A stretch of 64,000 nucleotides of DNA. Origin: Rhodospirillaceae bacterium (GTDB lineage Bacteria; Pseudomonadota; Alphaproteobacteria; Rhodospirillales; Rhodospirillaceae). The notes beneath the pieces are model-generated. The model ran no database searches and was not told the DNA's origin. It saw only the letters and a program-made list of their open reading frames with translations. Where the stretch lies: contig JAQWQC010000034.1 in assembly GCA_029245025.1 (NCBI GenBank), forward strand, positions 1 to 64,000. The letters are read 5' to 3'. A program made the translations under genes and the position numbers. How positions within the stretch are numbered: position 1 is the stretch's first letter; each line of letters opens with the position of its first letter. Of the stretch, positions 1 through 8,877 are shown piece after piece.

Positions 1-14
1 AACAAGGATAATTC

Positions 15-1286
15 ATGAGCGCCCTATCCCTTAGAGACTTTGCGACACAAATGCGCGGTTATCCGCTGTTGATCTTCTGTGTTTGCTTGCTCGGCTGGAC
101 GTTGACCAACCTAGATCAATCTTTGTTTGGGTATGCCGTGCCGGGCATTCGTGCTGAATTTGGCAAAGGCCTAGACGACATTGGGTGGATTTTATCCGCG
201 TCTTTTGCCTTGGCGTCTATCTTCGCCATCGTCATGGGCGTGCTTGCTGACAAATACGGCCGCAAAGTTATTTTTGTCGGAACTTTAGGTGCATCCGCGT
301 TCTTGGTCGGGTTGCACTATTGGGTGCCCGATTTCATGACATTAGCAGTGTTGCGCACGGTTGGTTTCGCGGTGTCGATCGGCTTGGCACCTATCGTTGT
401 GACCTACACATCTGAGTCGGCGCCGGCACGATATCGCGGCTTGGTTACCGGATTCCTGCAATGCGGGTTTCCCATTGGCTGGTTTCTTGCCGCCATGATC
501 GCTGCGCCGGTCATGGCCGCCTATGGGTGGAGAGCGATCTTCCTGCCGGCGCTGGCGGTGGTGCCAATTGCGATTATCTTGTCTCGTTTTCTGCCGGAGA
601 GTCGGCGCTATGAAGAGTCGCGACAGGCAACAACAAACTCTGGTCGTCCCGAAGAGACATGGCAGGACCGTATTCGGTCTCTGTTTGCGCCCAGCATGCG
701 TCGCCGCACCTTTGGGTGTTTCACCATCTTTTTTATGATGGGAGGCGCTTACGCGGGCACGGCTTTTTACTTCCCATCTTTTTTCAATGAGGTGCGTGGG
801 TATAGCCCCGAAGTCAGTACACGCTTGGTTGGTATTTCATATGGTATCGGCATAATCGGCTACCTAGGGTCCTCCTTGGTCGGCGAATTCATCACCACTC
901 GTCGCAACACCATCGTGATCTGGTTATGGACCGGTGCTCTGGCTATGTGTGGTTTGATCTGGATTCCAACTACGTATGCCGGTGACGTGTTGTGGTTCAG
1001 TTTAATGGCCGCATTCTTTTACGGCGCCAACGCAGTAATGGGCACGTTTTTAACAGAACAGTTTCCGACTCACATGCGAGCGACCGGAGCCGCCATAGCT
1101 GGGACATTGGGGCTAAACGTTGGTCACATTGTGTTTCCCATTTTGGTGGCTTGGGCAGTTGAACCATTGGGGTGGGAATGGGCGTTCGCGCTCGCCACTG
1201 TGCCGCCGTTGTTCATCGGCGGGCTTGCTGCATTGGCTATGGAAAACAAGGCGTCTGGGTTAGACATTGATGAGATCTCCGCGTGA
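15..1286 (+). CDS. MFS transporter
   Basis: A 423-residue major facilitator superfamily permease of the inner membrane, expected to move a small organic solute by ion coupling. About twelve hydrophobic segments are visible in two halves. An acidic residue lies in TM1 (TNLDQSL, ~31-37), the loop 2-3 signature GVLADKYGRK is at 75-84, and a hydrophilic central loop spans ~200-230. AAGGA stands six bases before the ATG. The stop overlaps the start of the VOC gene by four bases, so it leads, or belongs to, a five-gene operon; the window starts too close to exclude genes upstream. The substrate cannot be read; an organic acid or sugar acid is only a guess. Confidence 0.9.
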   Translation: MSALSLRDFATQMRGYPLLIFCVCLLGWTLTNLDQSLFGYAVPGIRAEFGKGLDDIGWILSASFALASIFAIVMGVLADKYGRKVIFVGTLGASAFLVGLHYWVPDFMTLAVLRTVGFAVSIGLAPIVVTYTSESAPARYRGLVTGFLQCGFPIGWFLAAMIAAPVMAAYGWRAIFLPALAVVPIAIILSRFLPESRRYEESRQATTNSGRPEETWQDRIRSLFAPSMRRRTFGCFTIFFMMGGAYAGTAFYFPSFFNEVRGYSPEVSTRLVGISYGIGIIGYLGSSLVGEFITTRRNTIVIWLWTGALAMCGLIWIPTTYAGDVLWFSLMAAFFYGANAVMGTFLTEQFPTHMRATGAAIAGTLGLNVGHIVFPILVAWAVEPLGWEWAFALATVPPLFIGGLAALAMENKASGLDIDEISA

Positions 1287-2263
1287 CAGGATGCCCACTT
1301 TCAATTGCGGTTCTTGGAGTCTCGTCGCTGGATGAAGCGCGCACGTTTTACGGCGATGTTGTTGGCCTTGAGGTTAGCGATCCCGTAATTCTGGCTGGCC
1401 CCGGTTTTGAAACCCATTGGAATCTTCCGGCGGACTCAACCGCTGAAGCCGTGATGTTTGCGGCTAGTGACTCCCAAGTTGGGCGAGTGATGGCCATTGA
1501 GTTCCACGCTGAAGATCGTTTGAAAATTCCTGAGTCTGGAGATCGCACCTATCTCGGTCTGTGGAATTTGAATTTTTACGTCGACGATATCCGGGCCACC
1601 ACCAAAGATCTGCAAGCTCAAGGATTTACCTTTTGGTCCGAGCCCGTTGGCTACGAAGTCAGTGCGGCAGCGGGGCAGCCCGTGGAGGTTTTGTTCGATG
1701 GTCCTGATGGTTTGGCCATCAATCTGGTTGAGTTGACGGGCAATGAGTCGACCGCTGTCGGCAAGCTGAGACTCGAGGTCGAAGCAGAAGGCAAAACAAG
1801 GACGGGATACACACCGGTGTCGACCACTTCGCACTCGATCGTCGATCACGACAAGGCATTGGCGTTTTATCAAACCGTACTTGGTCTCGAAGTCATTATT
1901 GATGACGTATTAGACAAGCCCGAAACGAACCACTTCCTTGGTCGGCCGGAAGGTGCGCAGACACGGGCAACGTTTGTGTCCGCAGAACACCCGTTTGGTA
2001 AAATTGCTTTGTCTCATCCTCTGAACTACGCCGCACCCAGAAAGGGCGATATCCAAAAGCCGCCTCACATAGGATACCTGGCGCAGAGTTTTCTTGTGCC
2101 CGATCTTCAAAAAGCATTGGCGCTGTGTGACGACATAAACGCAACCCTGTTCTCAGAAACGGCAGATATTATGTTGCCTGGTGTCGGGCCGCGCTTTGCG
2201 GCGGTGGTTCGCAATCCGGGATCCGGCGCGTTGATGGAGTTAGTGGAGGGCGTTGCCATATGA
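1283..2263 (+). CDS. VOC-family protein with two glyoxalase-like domains
   Basis: A 326-residue cytoplasmic protein made of two vicinal-oxygen-chelate (glyoxalase/bleomycin resistance/dioxygenase) modules at about 5-155 and 175-320. Each carries the typical pattern: an early segment on a short-range product difference (SLDEARTFYGDVVGLEV at ~15-31; HDKALAFYQTVLGLEVII at ~188-205) and a terminal GxxMELVE-type strand. Such proteins are metal-dependent isomerases, lyases or ring-cleaving dioxygenases, or simply bind ligand. It overlaps the MFS gene and the downstream oxidoreductase gene by four bases each, so the three are probably translationally coupled and act on one imported compound (inference). 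Exact reaction unknown. Confidence 0.85.
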   Translation: MTGCPLSIAVLGVSSLDEARTFYGDVVGLEVSDPVILAGPGFETHWNLPADSTAEAVMFAASDSQVGRVMAIEFHAEDRLKIPESGDRTYLGLWNLNFYVDDIRATTKDLQAQGFTFWSEPVGYEVSAAAGQPVEVLFDGPDGLAINLVELTGNESTAVGKLRLEVEAEGKTRTGYTPVSTTSHSIVDHDKALAFYQTVLGLEVIIDDVLDKPETNHFLGRPEGAQTRATFVSAEHPFGKIALSHPLNYAAPRKGDIQKPPHIGYLAQSFLVPDLQKALALCDDINATLFSETADIMLPGVGPRFAAVVRNPGSGALMELVEGVAI

Positions 2264-3258
2264 GTGACACCATGCAGGCCATTCAAATGGATGCTTTCGG
2301 TGGCCCCGAAGCGATGGAACTGCGCGACGTTGTAGTTCCTCAGCCGGGGAAAGGCGAAGCCCGCCTCAAAGTCGCCTATGTGGGTATGAACCCGTTTGAT
2401 GCCATGGCGCGGGCGGGTAAGATTGATTTCATGCCGATCTCTTTTCCGTTCACGCCCGGTCTGGAACACACCGGGGTTGTTGATGCGGTTGGCGAGGGTG
2501 TTGATGCAAACCTCATTGGCCAGCGTGTTATCTCGCGTGCGAACTTCGGCGCTTACGCGGAGTTTTCGATTGCCAGGGCAGACATGTTGTTGAACCTGGA
2601 TGATCGCATCGACCTCAAGACAGGGTGCGTCTATCGCGGCTGTTCGTTCACGGCGTGGCACGCCTTGCATAAGGCAGGCCGGTTGCAGGCCGGAGAAACC
2701 TGCCTACTACACTCGGCAGCCGGGCCCATCGGGATTATGGGGGCGCAAATTGCCAAGAGTAAGGGTTGCACGGTGATTGGCTTGGCTGGCGGTCCCCACA
2801 AGGTTGAGTTTGCTATGACTTTCGGCGAAGACCGCGTATTTGACTATACCCAAGACGATTGGGTCGACCAAGTTAAGAACGCGACCGATGGGCGCGGCGT
2901 GGATGTGATTGTTGACGGCAACGGTAAACCAAATGCCGCACATAATATTGCGCTGCTCGCCCCATTGGGTCGGGTGGTGTACATCGGCGCAACAGCTGGT
3001 GACATGCCAGACCCGGTTGATATTCCGACGTTGATCTTCGAAAACATCAGCGTCGTGGGTATGAACTTGGCGCCTATTGAAGATCCTCCGGGCAGCGATA
3101 CAGATCGCATAATTATTGAAAATGTCGCCACTGGGGCATGGCGAGTGCCGATCACAGAAGAAGTTTCGCTGGCAGATGTTGCCGCTCTGCATCATCGCCT
3201 AGAAAGTCGTCAGATCATGGGTCGTGCCGTGATCCGCGTTGGCGGCGACATCGCCTAA
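2260..3258 (+). CDS. MDR-family quinone oxidoreductase / zinc-independent alcohol dehydrogenase
   Basis: A 332-residue NAD(P)H-dependent oxidoreductase of the medium-chain dehydrogenase/reductase superfamily, quinone-reductase branch. It has an N-terminal GroES-like domain (to ~125) and a Rossmann domain with the nucleotide loop SAAGPIGIMGAQ at ~152-163. The catalytic-zinc cysteine/histidine set and the structural-zinc four-cysteine lobe of classical alcohol dehydrogenases are not visible, which fits the zinc-free quinone reductase/enoyl reductase group. It overlaps the VOC gene by four bases and ends one base before the ABC gene. Likely reduces an enone or quinone made by the operon (inference). 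Confidence 0.88.
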   Translation: MSDTMQAIQMDAFGGPEAMELRDVVVPQPGKGEARLKVAYVGMNPFDAMARAGKIDFMPISFPFTPGLEHTGVVDAVGEGVDANLIGQRVISRANFGAYAEFSIARADMLLNLDDRIDLKTGCVYRGCSFTAWHALHKAGRLQAGETCLLHSAAGPIGIMGAQIAKSKGCTVIGLAGGPHKVEFAMTFGEDRVFDYTQDDWVDQVKNATDGRGVDVIVDGNGKPNAAHNIALLAPLGRVVYIGATAGDMPDPVDIPTLIFENISVVGMNLAPIEDPPGSDTDRIIIENVATGAWRVPITEEVSLADVAALHHRLESRQIMGRAVIRVGGDIA

Positions 3259-3864
3259 GTGCTCACTCTGACGCAGCTCGTGCCACGGGGGTTGGCACCG
3301 TTCGATCTGACCCTTGAAGATGGCGCTTGTTTGACAGTCAGTGGACCCTCCGGGGCCGGGAAGACAGTTATACTGCGTGCGATTGCTGATCTGGATGCCA
3401 ATACCGGTGAAGCGAGAGCCGGATCGCTCATCCGGTCACAGATATCGGCGCCGGTTTGGCGAAAAAATGTGGCTTACGTGCCAGCGGATACTGGGTGGTG
3501 GGCAGACCATGTTGACTCGCATATGCCAGAAGGAGATCCCGGACCACTCTTGGACGCGTTGGACTTAGATCGTGCTTGTCTCTCATGGCCGGTTGCACAG
3601 TTGTCGACAGGGGAGCGGCAGCGGCTGGCTTTGGTGCGCGCACTTCTTGCTGAACCCGATGTGTTGCTTCTCGACGAACCGACGTCTGCCCTTGATATCG
3701 ATGCGACAAAAACGGTTGAACGACTGATCACGGATTATATGTCCCGTGGCGCAACTGTAGTCATCGTGACACATGATGATGAGCAGGCCCAAAGACTGGG
3801 CGACCAACATCTCCGGGTGGATGGTGGGAAGGTCGAGATCCTCAGTCGTGAGGCGGGGCAATGA
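3259..3864 (+). CDS. ABC transporter ATP-binding protein, FetA (YbbL)-like
   Basis: A 201-residue ATPase subunit with Walker A GPSGAGKT at ~29-36, ABC signature LSTGERQ at ~115-121, Walker B VLLLDEPTSALD from ~135 and the H-loop VTHDD at ~170. It begins with GTG directly after the stop of the oxidoreductase gene and overlaps the following permease by four bases. The paired permease belongs to the FetB/UPF0014 family, so the pair matches the E. coli FetAB system, which exports iron or other transition metals under oxidative stress. It is short for an ABC ATPase, which is normal for FetA. The metal is not shown by the sequence. Confidence 0.85.
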   Translation: MLTLTQLVPRGLAPFDLTLEDGACLTVSGPSGAGKTVILRAIADLDANTGEARAGSLIRSQISAPVWRKNVAYVPADTGWWADHVDSHMPEGDPGPLLDALDLDRACLSWPVAQLSTGERQRLALVRALLAEPDVLLLDEPTSALDIDATKTVERLITDYMSRGATVVIVTHDDEQAQRLGDQHLRVDGGKVEILSREAGQ

Positions 3865-4667
3865 CGTATATCAGTCTGTCCGTAACCGACGTGGCAATCG
3901 GCGCGATCTTGATTGTAGCCAATGGACTTTTATCCTTTGGTCTTGGTCTTAAGCTCGAGCGTACGCTTGTTATCGCGACGCTGCGCATGGTCGTTCAGCT
4001 CACTCTGGTTGGATACGTTTTAACGGCCGTATTCAACGTGGCGTCGCCTTGGTGGACCGGTACAATTGCATTGGTGATGATCATATTTGCTGGATACGAA
4101 GTTGCCGCCCGGCAGGACCGTCGACTCAAAGGGGTGTGGTCTTACGGTCTCGGCGCTACGGCCATGACGTTTTCGTCGACTCTGGTGACGGTGCTCGCGC
4201 TAACCACGCAGATTGGAACTGATCCGTGGTACGATCCTCAGTATGCCATTCCCCTTCTCGGAATGATTCTCGGCAACTCAATGACAGGTATTGCCCTTGG
4301 GTTAAGCACGTTGACCTCGGGCGTTGCCCGCGACCGGGTTGCCATCGAAGCACAGCTTTGTCTCGGGGCGACCCGTTGGCAGGCCTGTGGCCCAATGATC
4401 CGGTCTGCGATTCGCACGGGCATGATGCCGATGATCAATGCCATGGCAGCAGCAGGCCTGGTATCCCTGCCCGGTATGATGACCGGACAAATTCTTGCTG
4501 GTGTGCCGCCTACTGAAGCGGTGCGGTATCAGATTCTCATTATGTTTTTGATCGTCGGTGCCACAGGACTCGGCGTGCTGATGACAGTTTTTGGCGGGCT
4601 AGCGTACCTCACCGATAGCCGCCATCGCCTCCGTTTGGACCGGCTGCACCCCGCCAGAATGGGGTAG
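3861..4667 (+). CDS. ABC transporter permease, FetB (UPF0014/YbbM)-like
   Basis: A 268-residue integral membrane protein with about six to seven hydrophobic segments. The UPF0014 core is clear: ELERTLVIATLRMVVQLTLVGYVL-type N-terminal region (~30-55), a conserved IPLLGMILGNSMTGIALGL stretch at ~129-147, the EAQLCLGATRWQA coupling segment at ~163-175 and LPGMMTGQILAG at ~202-213. It is the transmembrane partner of the preceding ATPase (four-base overlap). In E. coli FetB the complex exports iron; here it is the last gene of the operon and seems functionally distant from the MFS/VOC/MDR genes. Confidence 0.85.
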   Translation: MTYISLSVTDVAIGAILIVANGLLSFGLGLKLERTLVIATLRMVVQLTLVGYVLTAVFNVASPWWTGTIALVMIIFAGYEVAARQDRRLKGVWSYGLGATAMTFSSTLVTVLALTTQIGTDPWYDPQYAIPLLGMILGNSMTGIALGLSTLTSGVARDRVAIEAQLCLGATRWQACGPMIRSAIRTGMMPMINAMAAAGLVSLPGMMTGQILAGVPPTEAVRYQILIMFLIVGATGLGVLMTVFGGLAYLTDSRHRLRLDRLHPARMG

Positions 4668-4759
4668 CTAGGGGTTGGTTTCGCCGGGTCTTGCGTCGTT
4701 CTCAAAATCCCGCTAACTGAGGGGCAGAATCAATAATAAACACGCTCTAGGGATGACTT

Positions 4760-5473
4760 GTGACACCTGAACTGTTGGTGTTGGCGGCAACTGCCGCCTC
4801 TATCGGATTTATGCATACGCTGCTGGGGCCAGATCATTATCTGCCCTTCATCGTCATGGCAAAAGCGCGCGGCTGGTCCCGCAAGAAGGCGCTTGCCATT
4901 ACCAGCATTTGTGGGCTGGGCCACGTCGCATGTTCTGTTCTGCTGGGTATGGTTGGTATCGGTTTTGGTATCGCGGTCGGTAACCTGGAAGCCATCGAAT
5001 CAGTTCGAGGTGACTGGGCGGCGTGGGCCTTGTTGGCGTTTGGTGTGACTTATTGCGCCTGGGGTATCAAGACAGCCTATAAGAACAAATCTCATGACCA
5101 TCTCCACGATCACGGCGATGGCACCGTTCACCGCCACGATCACAACCACCATGGCAGTCATGCCCACGCGCACACCTCTTCATCTAAGATCGGCATTACG
5201 CCTTGGGCCTTGTTTGTTGTCTTTGTGCTCGGGCCCTGTGAGCCACTCATTCCCATACTGATGTATCCAGCAGCAGAGGCCAGCTGGGGCGGCGTACTTC
5301 TCGTCGCAGCGGTTTTCGGCCTATCCACCCTCATCACAATGACAGCTGTGGTGGCGGTGTCGTTATTCGGTCTGGGTCAGATTTCTTTTGCACCCTTAGC
5401 GCGATTTAGCCACGCCTTGGCTGGCGGTGCGGTCGCGATTTCGGGAAGTTTTATTGTTTTTTTGGGTTTGTAG
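4760..5473 (+). CDS. UreH/TauE-type membrane protein with histidine-rich loop (probable metal transporter)
   Basis: A 237-residue inner-membrane protein starting with GTG, with about six hydrophobic segments. TM1 carries H19...DH25-26 (FMHTLLGPDHYLPF), which recalls the HX4DH metal motif of NiCoT nickel/cobalt permeases and the UreH/HupE relatives. A very histidine-rich hydrophilic loop (~112-138, with HDHLHDHGD and HHGSHAHAH) separates the halves, and GPCEPLIP in the second half is also typical of UreH-like proteins. It probably binds and moves a divalent metal such as nickel. It sits 92 bases after the FetB-like gene, so metal handling may link the two. Confidence 0.75.
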   Translation: MTPELLVLAATAASIGFMHTLLGPDHYLPFIVMAKARGWSRKKALAITSICGLGHVACSVLLGMVGIGFGIAVGNLEAIESVRGDWAAWALLAFGVTYCAWGIKTAYKNKSHDHLHDHGDGTVHRHDHNHHGSHAHAHTSSSKIGITPWALFVVFVLGPCEPLIPILMYPAAEASWGGVLLVAAVFGLSTLITMTAVVAVSLFGLGQISFAPLARFSHALAGGAVAISGSFIVFLGL

Positions 5474-5549
5474 CGCATCTCATCCTATTCCCGGTTTTCA
5501 GGGTAAGATTTCTTGCTAAGATAGCGTTCAATAACAAAGGAGGGACGTT

Positions 5550-5828
5550 GTGACACTTGGTACTCTGACAGGTAAACAGAACTTGCGGCCGGAAATGACG
5601 GCTGACGAAAAGGCGTGGTTTGAGGAAGAACTCAAAGAGCAGCTCGACCGCTACGAAACCATAGTTAAAGAAATGGAAGACCTTTCCTCCGAGCGGGAAC
5701 AGTGGGTCGCTGATTTCTTACATCGGGTTCAGACCCGTGGGTTCCACTGGCACGCCGAGAATCGCAGGGTCATTCCCAAGGACGAAATCCGTCCCCGCGA
5801 CGGTCGACCCCTTCAGGTCATTTTTTAG
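5550..5828 (+). CDS. Small conserved hypothetical protein (92 aa)
   Basis: A 92-residue soluble, highly charged protein starting with GTG behind a very strong ribosome site (AAGGAGGG, six to ten bases upstream). Residues ~18-60 are predicted long helix rich in Glu/Lys/Gln (coiled-coil-like), and the C-terminal third has GFHWHAENRRVIP. I do not recognise a family. It lies between the UreH-like gene and the first cupin gene in the same direction; function unknown. The strong start signal and the sensible composition argue that it is real. Confidence 0.6.
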   Translation: MTLGTLTGKQNLRPEMTADEKAWFEEELKEQLDRYETIVKEMEDLSSEREQWVADFLHRVQTRGFHWHAENRRVIPKDEIRPRDGRPLQVIF

Positions 5829-5904
5829 AACAGAATTTAAATTTCCGCTGCGCTCTGGGGTGACTCAAAGGTCCCTTTAAGCGCGGCTTAGCAGGAGACG
5901 CAAC

Positions 5905-6843
5905 ATGGCTCGTCCACACATTGAACCGTTTGTTGATCGCGACGTCGGCTTTAAGAAAATGACAATGGCTGGCATGCCCAACGGCATGCAGTACAAGACC
6001 CTCAGCATGGACACCGACCACGGTGCCGTAACAATGACCGTGCAATACGATGCCGGTTTCAAGCAGCCACCTGGCTTCTGCTACAACGAAATGGAAATTT
6101 TCGTGCAGGAAGGGTCGCTCAAGTATGGCGACCAACTTTGTCAGAAAGGTCACTATCTGTTTGTGCCCGCTGGTAAAGCGATGCCAGCTATGTCGTCAGA
6201 TGAGGGCGCGTTGTGTTTGGTTTTTTATAACAATGGCCCGCCGAGCTTTGAAGAGTCAGATGCCAATCACGATGAGTGCGACGAAAAGAACTTCGCCAGC
6301 GTGAACTCCTACGATGGTTTGGATTGGACAGGTAACGCGCTGTTCCCCGCCACAGCACCTGGCTGTCTGCTCAAGATGCTGCACTACGATGAGAAAACCC
6401 ACGGCATGACGTTCTTGTACTGCATGGTGCCCGGCTTTTGGCAGGATAACATCAGTTACCATGACTGCGCCGAAGAGGCCTATCACATCTGGGGTGACTC
6501 CTGGATGATGCAATTCGGCACTTTGCCGACCGGCGGCTACTTCTGGCGCCCGGCATACATCAACCATGGGTGCTTCGCCTCTGAGCGCGGTATTTTGGCG
6601 ATCGGCCGGACCGATGGGGATTTGCACAACCACTTCCACCATGACCCGTATTCGTCACCGCAAGAAAATGCGGAGCGCGCAGCAGCCCGTTTGGCTCGCC
6701 AGAAGCCAGCCATGTACAAGTGGATTTTGACTCAAGATCACAACCATGTGCCTCATGATTTTGAGCACCCGCATGATCATGTTGATCCAATGGAAGCTGA
6801 TACGGCGCAAGTCATTCAACCGGACGGTAGCCACTGGCCGTAG
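5905..6843 (+). CDS. Cupin-fold protein (two cupin domains, 312 aa)
   Basis: A 312-residue cytoplasmic protein with two beta-barrel cupin modules. The first (~45-115) shows YNEMEIFVQEGSLKYGD and KGHYLFVPAGKAMPAM, the standard cupin motif 1/motif 2 spacing; the second (~150-240) has CAEEAYHIWGD and GGYFWRPAYINHGCF. The C-terminus is strongly histidine-rich (GDLHNHFHHDPY; later HDFEHPHDHVD). A Shine-Dalgarno AGGAGA precedes the ATG, and a strong intrinsic terminator follows the stop. Such cupins are often metal-dependent dioxygenases, isomerases or sugar-acid binding proteins; the substrate is not deducible. Two further bicupins lie downstream of the amine oxidase. Confidence 0.75.
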   Translation: MARPHIEPFVDRDVGFKKMTMAGMPNGMQYKTLSMDTDHGAVTMTVQYDAGFKQPPGFCYNEMEIFVQEGSLKYGDQLCQKGHYLFVPAGKAMPAMSSDEGALCLVFYNNGPPSFEESDANHDECDEKNFASVNSYDGLDWTGNALFPATAPGCLLKMLHYDEKTHGMTFLYCMVPGFWQDNISYHDCAEEAYHIWGDSWMMQFGTLPTGGYFWRPAYINHGCFASERGILAIGRTDGDLHNHFHHDPYSSPQENAERAAARLARQKPAMYKWILTQDHNHVPHDFEHPHDHVDPMEADTAQVIQPDGSHWP

Positions 6844-6869
6844 ATTTGACCGCATAGCAACACTGAAAA

Positions 6870-6896
6870 GCCCGGCTTTGAAGCCGGGCTTTTTTG
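6870..6896 (+). terminator. Rho-independent terminator after the cupin gene
   Basis: An eight-base-pair perfect stem AGCCCGGC / GCCGGGCT with a six-base loop (TTTGAA) is followed directly by a run of six T residues. It sits 27 bases after the cupin stop codon, so it ends the transcript covering the genes before 6843. The A-run on the left side could let it work weakly in the other direction. Confidence 0.92.
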
Positions 6897-7016
6897 TTGG
6901 GCGCTTCACCAACTGGCGAACGCAGTTCCTGTCGGTTGCCTGCTGACCCGGATGCGGCACTATGCTGATCGTCAATACAGAGGCAAAGACCATACAAATT
7001 TATGCGGAGCGCAATT

Positions 7017-8504
7017 ATGTCCAAGATGTTGAGCCGCAGATCCTTCGGTCAAAAAGCGGGTGCAACTGGTTTGTCTTTATCAACCGTTGGACCGTTTGTT
7101 CACACCGGCCGAGCGCGCGCGAATGAACAGGCAGACGTGATTGTTATTGGGGCTGGCCTGTCGGGTCTGAACGCCGCCGGTATTTTAGTGGACTCTGAAC
7201 TAAGCGTACTAGTGTTGGAAGGCAGCAGCCGAATCGGTGGCCGAGTCTGGTCAGCCAAAGAAACCTGGGAGACTAATGCTGGCGATGTCCCCATAGAGTT
7301 GGGTGCCTCACAAATTAGTGGGTCTTATGCGCGAGTGCTCGACGCAATGGACCGGTTGGATCTCACGTTGATTGATCAAGATCGATTTGTGTTGCCGTTC
7401 TCTTTCCATATGAATGGCATGCATATCAAAGCTGAAGATTGGGCCGACTCCCCAGCCAATCCACTTCAAGGAGAAGAGCGGGAGATTCCCGCAACCGCAT
7501 TTGGCTCGGCCACGATGGCAAAGCTCAATCCTTTGGCTGAGTTAGACGACTGGCTTGATCCGCGATTTTCCGATTATGACGTCTCGGTCGCCGAGCTTAT
7601 GCGGCGAAACGGAGTATCAGAGGAGGGTATTCGATTTGCGGCTATATCGGGTCTTGGAACTGAACTGCATAGCGTGTCGGCGCTGCGGTACTTCCAGGAA
7701 CGAACCCGAGGTGCTTTGGAAGCCCAGTTTGTGGGTCTATTGGATGACAACGGGGAGCCAATTGAGTTTTGGCCGAAGAATATTTTGGGTGGCACCGCGA
7801 TACTGCCCCAAGCCATGGCAGCCCAACTGGGAGACCAGGTCCGCATCAATCAGCAGGTCACGGCGATAGACGTTGGGAAAGATGCTGTTGATGTCCGCAC
7901 CCTTGATGGCAGCCGTTATCGCGCCCGTTTTGTGATTTCATCACTGCCGTTCACTGTTCTGCGCGCGGTCTCTATCTGGCCAAGGCCGCCGGGACCTCAG
8001 TTTCAAGCCATACAAAAATTAAACTATGCCGAAACCACCCGCGCATTCTGCCGTATCAAGGCGCCGTTCTGGCAAGGCGATGGTTTTGAGCCGTCCTTAA
8101 ATACCGACGGCCCCATTCGCATGTTTTGGGTGATGGACAATCACACGGGCGAAGGCGAGCATCGTGGGATGTTCGTGGTCACTGGTCAGGCAGGTCTCCA
8201 GGTTGCATCTCGGTCGCCCCAAGAGGCATCAGACTTTTTGATCAAAGAACTGGAGCGTGTCCGGCCGTCAACCAAAGGGCAGATTGAAATCCTGCGCTAT
8301 CACTCTTGGGGTAACCAGCCCTTGCAGCGCGGGTGTAGCCCGATGTTTGCCCCGGGGCAGGTGACTGCATTCGCCAACGACATGATTATTCCTCATGGCC
8401 GACTTCATTTTGCAGGAGAGCACACCCGTCGCTTGGAATATGGCATGGAAGCAGCCATGGAATCGGGCGAGCGTGCCGCCTTTGAAATTCTTGATCGGAC
8501 GTAG
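7017..8504 (+). CDS. Tat-exported flavin-containing monoamine oxidase family protein
   Basis: A 495-residue FAD-dependent amine oxidase (flavin monoamine oxidase/phytoene desaturase superfamily). It begins with a twin-arginine signal (SRRSFGQK at ~6-13, then a hydrophobic stretch to ~35), so the folded flavoprotein should be exported to the periplasm. The FAD dinucleotide loop GAGLSGLNAAG is at ~45-55 and the C-terminal flavin segment HFAGEHTRRLEYGMEAAMES is near the end. I chose the ATG at 7017, with GGAG seven bases upstream, over the in-frame ATG at 7002, which has no ribosome site. Substrate amine unknown; it leads a group with a secreted small protein and two bicupins. Confidence 0.88.
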   Translation: MSKMLSRRSFGQKAGATGLSLSTVGPFVHTGRARANEQADVIVIGAGLSGLNAAGILVDSELSVLVLEGSSRIGGRVWSAKETWETNAGDVPIELGASQISGSYARVLDAMDRLDLTLIDQDRFVLPFSFHMNGMHIKAEDWADSPANPLQGEEREIPATAFGSATMAKLNPLAELDDWLDPRFSDYDVSVAELMRRNGVSEEGIRFAAISGLGTELHSVSALRYFQERTRGALEAQFVGLLDDNGEPIEFWPKNILGGTAILPQAMAAQLGDQVRINQQVTAIDVGKDAVDVRTLDGSRYRARFVISSLPFTVLRAVSIWPRPPGPQFQAIQKLNYAETTRAFCRIKAPFWQGDGFEPSLNTDGPIRMFWVMDNHTGEGEHRGMFVVTGQAGLQVASRSPQEASDFLIKELERVRPSTKGQIEILRYHSWGNQPLQRGCSPMFAPGQVTAFANDMIIPHGRLHFAGEHTRRLEYGMEAAMESGERAAFEILDRT

Positions 8505-8543
8505 AGGGCATGCCCCCTCTGTATAAAAATAAGAGAGGCGAAG

Positions 8544-8876
8544 ATGATTGATCTGCAGAAAAGCACAATGGGCGTCTGGTTGGCTGCGGTCAGCTTGGTC
8601 GCTGTCTTAACAGGACTGGGACCAGTTTCTTTGAGTGGTCCGGCCATTGCAGAGGAATGCGGCGCCGGTATTGCTAAGGTTATTCGCGGCAAAACAGAGT
8701 TGGCCTTGGCTGATGGACAGAGGATCCCAGCCAATCACTTTCGCATGCTCAGTGGAACGGAGATATGGCTGACTGACCCGGACTGCGGCATTCTTAAAAT
8801 GTCACTGAAGTTTGGGCCCGGTGTTGGATTGGAATTCGAAACCACGGAACTGGAAATAACCACTGGGGGTCTTTGA
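8544..8876 (+). CDS. Small exported protein of unknown function (110 aa)
   Basis: A 110-residue protein with a signal peptide-like N-terminus (hydrophobic ~11-35, cleavage plausible after PAIAEE at ~36) and two cysteines in the mature part (ECGAG, DPDCGILK) that could form a disulfide in the periplasm. AGAGG precedes the ATG. It lies 39 bases after the Tat amine oxidase and one base before the next bicupin gene, so it probably belongs to the same operon and compartment as the oxidase. No family recognised. Confidence 0.65.
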   Translation: MIDLQKSTMGVWLAAVSLVAVLTGLGPVSLSGPAIAEECGAGIAKVIRGKTELALADGQRIPANHFRMLSGTEIWLTDPDCGILKMSLKFGPGVGLEFETTELEITTGGL

Positions 8877-8877
8877 T

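Noticed and set aside
2107-2670. 187-codon minus-strand frame
   Set aside because: Lies antisense to the VOC and MDR genes, whose proteins have clear families; no ribosome site or known domain.
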